Assembly (NCBI GenBank): GCA_046757565.1
Contig: JBHHYN010000044.1
Location: 1-20,119 of the forward strand
DNA from: JBHHYN01 sp046757565
Lineage (GTDB): Bacteria; Pseudomonadota; Gammaproteobacteria; Eutrophobiales; Eutrophobiaceae
Direction of reading: 5' to 3'
DNA length: 20,119 nt
Positions 14,315-20,119 of this stretch are shown here, piece by piece; the stretch's first letter is position 1; every line of letters starts with the position of its first letter. The translations under genes and the position numbers were made by a program. Below the pieces are notes generated by a model that was not told the DNA's origin, searched no databases, and saw only the letters and a program-made list of their open reading frames with translations.

Positions 14315-15172
14315 GTGCGCAACAATACGACCCATCCCTCAAATCATGTGCTCCCAAGGGCGGCTATCAAGCCCCTGCTGCTCGATTTTGAGGACCGTTA
14401 CGCCCCTGAAAACCATGATGGGAAATTCGTCACGGCACTGGCGCGGGGTCTGGATGTCCTGCGTGCCTTCCAATCCTGCAACGGCGCAATGAGTAACAAG
14501 GAACTTGCACAGACCACAGGTATCCCGAAACCGACCATCTGCAGGCTTACCTATACTCTGAAGCAACTCGGGTTTCTGACACAACCCCGGCGCAATGGTA
14601 AATACGAACTCAGTGCAGGTGTCTTGTCTCTGGGTTATCCGCTACTAAGCGGTTTGCGCATCCGCCACATTGCCCACGATCACATGACCGAACTCGCGAA
14701 AATCAGTGGCTGCACCGTAGCCCTCGCCTCCCGCGTCAAGCTGAATATGGTGTATGTCGATGAGTGCTATGGTAATTCATCCACCACCCTCAGGGTCGAC
14801 ATCGGGGCACGGATCGAACTGGCACGTTCCTCCATAGGCCGCGCCTACCTTGCAGGGATCAAACAGGATGAACGTGAGCAGTTATTTGAGCAACTCGAGC
14901 ACGTCTATGGTGATGGGTGGCCGCAGCTGAAACAGCGAATCCTTGATGCCATCCTGCAGATAGATGAGCACGGATTTTGTCTCGTCGATCGGGAATGGCG
15001 TCACGACACCCGGACGATTGCGGTACCGTTGATTTCCCAGGATGGCAACACCGTCATGGCAATGAGTTGCGGTGGACCGACCTTTTCAGTCTCCCGGGAA
15101 ATGCTGGAGCAAGACCTCGGCCCCAGATTAGTCCATATCAGCCAGACCGATAACCTGTTCCTGGGCAGATGA
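14315..15172 (+). CDS. IclR-family transcriptional regulator
   Basis: A DNA-binding regulator of 285 residues by the longest frame. The winged helix-turn-helix spans about 38-100: FVTALARGLDVLRAF, then MSNKELAQTTGIPKPTICRLTYTLKQLGFLTQ as the recognition region. The effector-binding IclR domain follows (about 105-280), with typical stretches AKISGCTVALASRVKLNMVYVDE and GRAYLA. The start is a GTG (14315) without a clear ribosome site; an in-frame GTG at 14348 is an alternative, and both leave a longer N-terminus than most relatives. The gene diverges from the dehydrogenase-thiolase operon and is followed after 6 bases by the CoA-transferase, so it probably controls both directions in response to a pathway acid or its CoA ester. 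Similar regulators include PcaR/PcaU/PobR, but the effector cannot be read from the sequence. Confidence 0.92.
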   Translation: MRNNTTHPSNHVLPRAAIKPLLLDFEDRYAPENHDGKFVTALARGLDVLRAFQSCNGAMSNKELAQTTGIPKPTICRLTYTLKQLGFLTQPRRNGKYELSAGVLSLGYPLLSGLRIRHIAHDHMTELAKISGCTVALASRVKLNMVYVDECYGNSSTTLRVDIGARIELARSSIGRAYLAGIKQDEREQLFEQLEHVYGDGWPQLKQRILDAILQIDEHGFCLVDREWRHDTRTIAVPLISQDGNTVMAMSCGGPTFSVSREMLEQDLGPRLVHISQTDNLFLGR

Positions 15173-15178
15173 AATAGC

Positions 15179-16402
15179 GTGGCCGGCCCCCTGACAGGCA
15201 TTCGGGTACTCGACCTGAGCCGTGTCATGGCAGGTCCATGGTGCACGCAGATACTCGCTGATCTCGGTGCAGAAGTGATCAAGATTGAACGCATTGGCAG
15301 CGGTGATGAAACGCGCCAGTGGGGCCCCCCATGGTTGCGGGATTCTGAAGGCAACGATACAAAAGAGGCCTCCTATTACCTGTGCGCAAATAGAGGTAAG
15401 CATTCACTTACGGTTAATATCAGCCTCCCTGAAGGACAGCGGATTGTCAGCGAGCTTGCCAGGCAAGCAGATGTTTTTATTGAAAATTTTAAAGTCGGTT
15501 CACTGGCCGGTAAAGGACTGGGTTATGCCGATATGCGGCGCATCAATGCCGGCATTATTTACTGTTCCATTACCGGCTTCGGCCAGAGTGGTCCACGGGC
15601 CACAGAGGCCGGCTATGATTATTTGATCCAGGCCCTGGGTGGCATGATGAGCGTTACCGGGATTGAAGATGGCCAACCCGGTGCCGGTCCGCTCCGGGCC
15701 GGCATTCCCATTGCCGATCTGGCGACCGGCCTGTATGCCGCCGTAGCCATCCTGGCGGCCTTGCATCATCGGGAAAAGAGCGGAGCCGGTCAATATATCG
15801 ACATGGCTTTGCTGGACTCACAGATCAGCCTGTTGGGTAATCAAGCCCTGAATTATTTCCTCAGTGGCAAGAGTCCGGTACGCACCGGTTGCCGGCATCC
15901 GAACCTGGCGCCTTATCAACCTTTCAAAACCAAAGATGGCGTCGTCATTATCGCCATCGGAAATGATGATCAATTCCAGCGATTTTGCCGGGCGGCAAAC
16001 TGTACGGAACTGGCGGCTGATCGGCGGTTTTCCAGTAATGCTGACCGGGTTCTCAACCGCGAGGCATTAACTGCAGAGATGGAAACCATAACCCGGGAGC
16101 GCACCAGCTCAGACTGGATAACGTCGCTGCAGGGCGTCTCCGTACCCTGCGGGCCGATTAACTCCCTGGAAGAGGTGTTCAATGATCCGCAGGTAAGGCA
16201 TCGCAGGATGCGGGTCGAATTGAACCACCCATCAAGCTCCAGCGTAAGCGGAGTCGCCAATCCAATAAAATTCTCAGACACCCCCATTGACTATGCAAAG
16301 GCCCCACCCCTGCTCGGTGAAGACACGGACGCTGTTCTGCAAAGATTACTGGGGAAAAACAGGGAAGAGATCGAGATCTTGCGCAGGCGGGGTGTCATTT
16401 GA
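15179..16402 (+). CDS. CaiB/BaiF family (class III) CoA-transferase
   Basis: A 407-residue class III CoA-transferase, moving CoA between carboxylic acids without a free acyl-adenylate. The N-terminus GPLTGIRVLDLSRVMAGPWC is diagnostic, followed by LADLGAEVIKIERIGSGDETRQWGPP and a conserved NRGKHSLTVN (71-80). The catalytic aspartate is D180 in GIPIADLATGLYAAVAILAAL, the residue that forms the acyl anhydride in the family. The start is a GTG 6 bases after the regulator stop, so the pair is co-transcribed; the ribosome site is weak. The role inferred from context is activation of the pathway's carboxylic acid, whose chain is then processed by the divergent dehydrogenase and thiolase. The substrate (for example a dicarboxylate or aromatic acid) is not known. 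Confidence 0.92.
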   Translation: MAGPLTGIRVLDLSRVMAGPWCTQILADLGAEVIKIERIGSGDETRQWGPPWLRDSEGNDTKEASYYLCANRGKHSLTVNISLPEGQRIVSELARQADVFIENFKVGSLAGKGLGYADMRRINAGIIYCSITGFGQSGPRATEAGYDYLIQALGGMMSVTGIEDGQPGAGPLRAGIPIADLATGLYAAVAILAALHHREKSGAGQYIDMALLDSQISLLGNQALNYFLSGKSPVRTGCRHPNLAPYQPFKTKDGVVIIAIGNDDQFQRFCRAANCTELAADRRFSSNADRVLNREALTAEMETITRERTSSDWITSLQGVSVPCGPINSLEEVFNDPQVRHRRMRVELNHPSSSSVSGVANPIKFSDTPIDYAKAPPLLGEDTDAVLQRLLGKNREEIEILRRRGVI

Positions 16403-16554
16403 CCCAACCGGTTGTTGCGTGCAAAGGTTTATAGTCTGCTTGCTGACACCAACCTGCGTCTGTTTTTTTTATTCCCATTGACCAGACCCTTCCGATTTGG
16501 GAAACTCGGATAGACCCAAAAAAATGAATATATCGATATTTTCTGGTTCGAAGT
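16403..16554. other. Gene-free junction between the catabolic block and the defence-like operon
   Basis: The 152 bases between two convergent genes hold no ORF. A run of eight T (16463-16470) follows the CoA-transferase gene but without a convincing stem, and a 5-bp stem TCCGA/TCGGA (16491-16510) precedes an A-run (T-run on the minus strand lies on the wrong side). AT content rises towards the right. No tRNA, integrase or att-like duplication is visible. Confidence 0.5.
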
Positions 16555-19323
16555 TTAGTCCTTTGTAATTGTGATCTGATCCGATAATGCAAGATCTTCA
16601 AGAATCTGTTTCAAATCAGATTCCAGATTTGAAGATATATTTGCTTTTACAGTCACCTCAAAGTCCACACCGACTTTTATAGATGCTCCTGATCGAAGCT
16701 TGGGAAGAAGTTTTGTACCTAAGCGATTCCAAATTTCCGGTGGAATAGAACCACTAAGTCGCAATATTCTAATTTCCTCTCCTTCGTCTGTTGGAGGTTC
16801 AGGTTTAGCTGGTGGTATCTCTGGAGGCTCTGGCACTCCTGGTTCATCAGGACCTTCTCCAGGAGAGGGAGTGGGTATTTCCCCTCCTTTCAATGCAGCC
16901 GCCTTAGCTTTTTTAAGCAGGAATACTCCTGATTCAAAGGCAACTTCTTCCGGCAAAACCATTTCATCAAACCAGAGACGTTCATACGTACCATCTTCTT
17001 TTTGTCCCGATGCAAGACCAAAAGCGCCACTGCTGACAAATTCGACAATCTTATCTCGCAGTATTGCATCAGGATCAATCAGCCGGGTAAGAGATCCATT
17101 GAGAAAACTTTGCCGCAGGCTTGCTAATGGCCATGCCCCGGAATCTTTAAGTGCAGGGGGCCAGTTCCGGTCGATATATCCTGCACCGACAGATTCATTT
17201 AATAAAGCCGCAGATTTCAGCGCCGTAATGACTCGTCCACAAAGCGTTTCTCCGGTGCTTGAATGGCCGGCCCCCAGATTAATAACTTTTAGACCATCTG
17301 ATTCCTGATTATCAGATATAACGGCGTAACGATAGCCGCCCCATACCTCGTCTTTTGCCGCCTCTTCTGCATCTTTCACTTTTGCTTGAATATCCGCTCT
17401 GTCAGCACGATCGAAATCACTCCCCAGCGTGCCTTCAGCAACTTCCCTTGCCACTCTTTTCCATGCAAGCCAAAATTCGACCTTGTCTCTCAATTCACGG
17501 CCGGGTTTTTTAATACACCAAACCAGGGACCCCGGATATAATCGAGGTGACTTGCCTCTTTGCCTGGTCCATTCCTCAATCTGAGATCGTAACTGTCCAC
17601 CACCATTCCATTCGGATCCCGGATCAACCACAATAAGATTCAACTTTGGCGTATCCTGCACTTCTGTGCCGTCTGCGGGAAATAATGAAACCGGAATGCT
17701 CGCACCCCGGCGAAATTCATCTTCAACGAGTTTTTGAATTGCGGGCCATATTTCGGTTTCATCGTCCAGAGAAGCTCGCCTGTCACTGACTGCCTTTCGT
17801 ATTGTCGCTTTGTGGTAAATCTTATATCCGTCTGATCCAACACGACTGATAAAAAACGCCTTCGATTCAAGCGAGTGAGCTGCATTATCTATACTTGCTG
17901 TATCCACTCCAGGTTCACATAAAGCAAATCGTAATTCCGGTAAATGGGCTACCTTGTCCACCTGACCACCTGATGATTCAAAAAGAATCGCTGCGCCTGC
18001 CCGACGATGAATATCACGTAACGGTCCTTTCGTATCCGCATCCAATGACTTTGCATGAGCATTATCTCCGGCAATATCCGCATTGATAGCTGTTTGCAGT
18101 CTGGATTCACCCAGTTGACCCAGTATGACACTTTGAAAATCTCGTTTGGATAATGGGGCGGAACCCAGAGTGATTAGAGGTTCAGTTCTGGCTTTTTGAA
18201 AACTTTCCTGTGCTGCAATCGAAATCCATTGTGCCAACATAGCCAAGGTGCCGCGGGTCTGTTGGTATTGTTGCAATACCTGCCATTTACGCTGGAATAC
18301 AGACAAGGTAGCGGGATGGAACGGATAACAGGATTCAAACCGGGCCCGCAATAAATCTTTTGCTTTGGATTCTGTACTGGCCGTATCAATATATGTCCAT
18401 TCAGGTGGTAATTGTGCCCGACGCTCGAAACACCATTCTGCAAAGTTCTTTGCAATGTTTTTACGGATCCGATCACTTCCCAGATCTTCAAATAAACGCC
18501 GCCGGACAACTTCGCTGATTTCTTTTTCATCGTTTGAAATCAGGTCTTTGGCGACCCGGCGCACCACTTTTGTAATCTTGTCCTGCCAGTTGCGATCCCA
18601 TTCGGTCATCTCCACCTGGCTGCGTGGCAAGCTGATGACTGCCGCTCCATGCGTTGTGCCGGTCGTTGCTACAGTTAAATTCTGTATGAAGGCATGAAAC
18701 TGCTCAGCCATGTTACGATGCCGGTTGACAAAATTAAGCACTTCATCAAACAAAATCAGCACCGGGGCATTTGCTGCTTTAAAAACAGTTGCAATGGTTT
18801 CCGTACCCGGAGGTGTTGTTTTTGCTGCTTTACCCAGAACCTCAACCCCTTTCTTTCCAGCGAGTTGATGAGCAATATCGATCCAGGGCGTTTCCTTACC
18901 ATCCTGTGGGTCCCACGCATTACCAACAAACACTGCAACTCGTGCCTTTGGCACAGAAGATAATCCAGTATTCTTTAATAATTCCGGAATGCCGGTATAT
19001 TTGCCGGCTTTTTCCCCGGACGACGCGAGATGATAAAGCGACGTTAATGTATGCGTCTTACCGCCTCCAAATTGTGTCACCAACGTCACGACCGGAGAGG
19101 TATTCTCTGTCTTACCTGACAGTCTTCGAAGTATCATCCCTGCATGTTCGCTTAATGCTTGAGTAAAATAGGTGCGGGAAAAGAATTGCTTCGGATCGCG
19201 GTAATCTACTGGAGCTTTACCTCCAACAACCTGTTCCAGTGCAATGGCGAATTCATCCGGATTAAATGACCTGCCTTCACGGACTTCTTTTCGTAAAGTA
19301 GCCACTTTGTACCATGGTTCCAT
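16555..19323 (-). CDS. DUF499-type P-loop ATPase, probable defence/restriction component
   Basis: A large 922-residue ATPase. The N-terminus (RKEVREGRSFNPDEFA) and VVTLVTQFGGGKTHTLTSLYHL match the DUF499 family as I know it. Walker A is QFGGGKTH (84-91), with T83 where a classical P-loop has its first glycine; Walker B is LILFDEVLNF (189-198, D193 and E194). Residues 813-850 form a proline-rich linker (13 prolines) before a C-terminal region of about 70 residues. No methylase or nuclease motif is seen in it. Established context: DUF499 proteins are repeatedly found with DUF1156-type methylases and helicase/nuclease genes in phage-defence loci. Here the upstream neighbour is a nuclease; the AGGGG ribosome site (19331-19335) overlaps that gene's stop, indicating coupling. 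A hand count of two lines (18241, 18661) gave 43-52 % GC, lower than the catabolic genes. Confidence 0.88.
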   Translation of the reverse strand: MEPWYKVATLRKEVREGRSFNPDEFAIALEQVVGGKAPVDYRDPKQFFSRTYFTQALSEHAGMILRRLSGKTENTSPVVTLVTQFGGGKTHTLTSLYHLASSGEKAGKYTGIPELLKNTGLSSVPKARVAVFVGNAWDPQDGKETPWIDIAHQLAGKKGVEVLGKAAKTTPPGTETIATVFKAANAPVLILFDEVLNFVNRHRNMAEQFHAFIQNLTVATTGTTHGAAVISLPRSQVEMTEWDRNWQDKITKVVRRVAKDLISNDEKEISEVVRRRLFEDLGSDRIRKNIAKNFAEWCFERRAQLPPEWTYIDTASTESKAKDLLRARFESCYPFHPATLSVFQRKWQVLQQYQQTRGTLAMLAQWISIAAQESFQKARTEPLITLGSAPLSKRDFQSVILGQLGESRLQTAINADIAGDNAHAKSLDADTKGPLRDIHRRAGAAILFESSGGQVDKVAHLPELRFALCEPGVDTASIDNAAHSLESKAFFISRVGSDGYKIYHKATIRKAVSDRRASLDDETEIWPAIQKLVEDEFRRGASIPVSLFPADGTEVQDTPKLNLIVVDPGSEWNGGGQLRSQIEEWTRQRGKSPRLYPGSLVWCIKKPGRELRDKVEFWLAWKRVAREVAEGTLGSDFDRADRADIQAKVKDAEEAAKDEVWGGYRYAVISDNQESDGLKVINLGAGHSSTGETLCGRVITALKSAALLNESVGAGYIDRNWPPALKDSGAWPLASLRQSFLNGSLTRLIDPDAILRDKIVEFVSSGAFGLASGQKEDGTYERLWFDEMVLPEEVAFESGVFLLKKAKAAALKGGEIPTPSPGEGPDEPGVPEPPEIPPAKPEPPTDEGEEIRILRLSGSIPPEIWNRLGTKLLPKLRSGASIKVGVDFEVTVKANISSNLESDLKQILEDLALSDQITITKD
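16774..16887 (-). other. Sequence coding the proline-rich linker of the DUF499 ATPase
   Basis: Codes residues 813-850, dominated by Pro, Glu and Gly (PTPSPGEGPDEPGVPEPPE and similar), likely an unstructured tether joining the ATPase body to the C-terminal domain that starts with RILRLSG. Confidence 0.7.
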
Positions 19324-19330
19324 AATTTTT

Positions 19331-19335
19331 CCCCT
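19331..19335 (-). promoter_or_regulatory. Ribosome binding site of the ATPase overlapping the nuclease stop
   Basis: On the minus strand TAGGGGAAAAATTATG places AGGGG seven bases before the ATG at 19323, sharing bases with the nuclease TAG stop, so termination of the nuclease leads ribosomes straight to the ATPase start. Confidence 0.65.
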
Positions 19336-20119
19336 ATGGCCTTTTCATTCTGTTAAATAAATCTGTGGCAGATGACTTTAAGCGGATCAGGTTTGCATAG
19401 GCGATAGAATTAAAGTCATCCTGACAAGAATACATTCTATAGCGTATGCCATCTGTTACTATTACATCCAAAGATACTGCCAATTTTTTAACGTACTTTA
19501 TTGCTTGAGCAAGAGCACCTTCAACACCAGATCCAAGTGACTTTGCCTCTATTATAAATTCACAGTTCTCCGGCGATCTTGGCAGTTTACGAAATACTGC
19601 TACATCTATGTTCTGCCACTGGACAGCAATCTGTTCAGTCTTCCAACCCAATGCTTCTAAAAAAGGTACGACAAAATGGGCAATCAACTCATCTTCGCTT
19701 GGATATTGATTCCACAGGATTGGAATAACGTCGTCAGCCTTCGCTACGACATCTCGTAGTGATTCAGGTAGCTCTGCCAAAGGTTCTTCTTCTTTGGGAA
19801 GTTCAGGTAATGGAGCCTGCTGCCAGTCAGCAGGCGGTGAATTAATGAACCGATGAGTAAAGTCCATGACTTCCTTAATATGTGACCTTGAGCATCGAGA
19901 AGGGTTTGCTCCAAACACTCGTTTATCGAAAACATGATCTTGTGGAAGTTTAAACCAGCGCACACGTCTGGCATGTTGAAGATCCCATCCATTTACATCA
20001 TCAAACTGATTCAGGTATTGATATTCTCCGCTTACAATACCGATTGCAGTAACTGTCGATATTCCAGTGCGCAGTAAAAAAACATCACCTTCCTTAACTT
20101 CACTGGCAAAACGTCTGAC
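19334..20119 (-). CDS. EVE/PUA-like plus HsdR_N-type PD-(D/E)xK nuclease, N-terminus beyond the window
   Basis: The frame is open from the TAG at 19334 to the right edge (261 visible residues), so the gene is cut by the window; the GTG at 19963 is only an internal codon. The visible N-terminal part (about 1-65) reads KEGDVFLLRTGISTVTAIGIV, then EYQYLNQFDDVNGWDLQHARRVRW, typical of an EVE/PUA-like fold, which in known proteins reads modified bases. After a linker, a nuclease of the type I restriction HsdR N-terminal kind follows: E-rich helix with VVPFLEALGW, aspartate in NIDVAVF, IIEAKSL (E-x-K) and QAIKY (QxxxY). These residues complete the PD-(D/E)xK core. It is upstream of, and translationally coupled to, the DUF499 ATPase, so a role as the nuclease of a restriction/defence system is likely. 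GC appears low relative to the rest. Confidence 0.85.
   Translation of the reverse strand, partial: VRRFASEVKEGDVFLLRTGISTVTAIGIVSGEYQYLNQFDDVNGWDLQHARRVRWFKLPQDHVFDKRVFGANPSRCSRSHIKEVMDFTHRFINSPPADWQQAPLPELPKEEEPLAELPESLRDVVAKADDVIPILWNQYPSEDELIAHFVVPFLEALGWKTEQIAVQWQNIDVAVFRKLPRSPENCEFIIEAKSLGSGVEGALAQAIKYVKKLAVSLDVIVTDGIRYRMYSCQDDFNSIAYANLIRLKSSATDLFNRMKRP

Noticed and set aside
16463..16470. Run of eight T after the CoA-transferase gene as an intrinsic terminator
   Set aside because: No stable GC-rich stem immediately precedes it; at best a 3-bp pairing was found.
16700..17308. 202-residue plus-strand frame, Ser/Pro/Gly-rich
   Set aside because: Its low-complexity composition is the reverse complement of the proline-rich linker region of the ATPase gene; no start signal.
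1..20119. CRISPR arrays, tRNA or rRNA genes, integrases
   Set aside because: No regularly spaced repeats, cloverleaf or rRNA-like sequence, and no recombinase motif was found on reading the window.

Overview
The window reads like a chromosomal segment of a proteobacterium, most likely a gammaproteobacterium. The evidence is the protein families present (EtfAB, BioA, PaaH/PaaJ-type enzymes, an IclR regulator, and an acyltransferase of the exosortase/PEP-CTERM-associated type), mid-to-high GC, and compact gene packing. No rRNA, tRNA, CRISPR array or complete insertion sequence was seen, so the genus cannot be named.

Layout. (1) 25-1714: etfB-etfA, the electron-transfer flavoprotein that takes electrons from acyl-CoA dehydrogenases. 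(2) 1865-4380: an EamA-type ten-helix transporter, convergent with and overlapping a ThDP-dependent acetolactate-synthase-like enzyme by 4 bp. (3) 4418-4674: a 247-bp element with exact 19-bp terminal inverted repeats and a probable 5-bp target duplication (MITE-like), between the ThDP gene and a putidaredoxin-reductase-type FAD enzyme (4683-5921). (4) 5982-7624: a GC-richer pair, a SAM methyltransferase translationally coupled (TGATG) to an exosortase-system-type N-acyltransferase. (5) 7678-9094: a possible small ORF and bioA of biotin synthesis. (6) 9235-11260, plus strand: quinone oxidoreductase, adrenodoxin-type [2Fe-2S] ferredoxin, and a poorly characterised protein with faint resemblance to DAPG/phloretin hydrolases. 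(7) 11277-16402: a catabolic block. A paaH-like dehydrogenase and paaJ/pcaF-like thiolase (minus strand) diverge from an IclR regulator and a CaiB/BaiF CoA-transferase (plus strand). The intergenic region carries three ATATTTC half-sites and a second inverted repeat around a TATAAT box. (8) 16555 to the right edge: a lower-GC minus-strand operon of a DUF499-type P-loop ATPase preceded by a nuclease gene that runs off the window.

How the parts may fit together. ETF, dehydrogenase, thiolase, CoA-transferase and regulator fit CoA-dependent degradation of an aromatic, alicyclic or dicarboxylic acid. The ferredoxin and ferredoxin reductase, encoded about 4.4 kb apart, could supply electrons to an oxygenase (for example a P450) that is not in the window.

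The most interesting region is the right end. Reading the nuclease frame upstream of its first candidate start shows it is open to the window edge and encodes an EVE/PUA-like region joined to an HsdR_N-type PD-(D/E)xK nuclease, followed at once by the DUF499 ATPase. This looks like the distal half of a restriction or phage-defence operon; the rest (possibly a DUF1156-type methylase and a helicase) would lie beyond base 20119.
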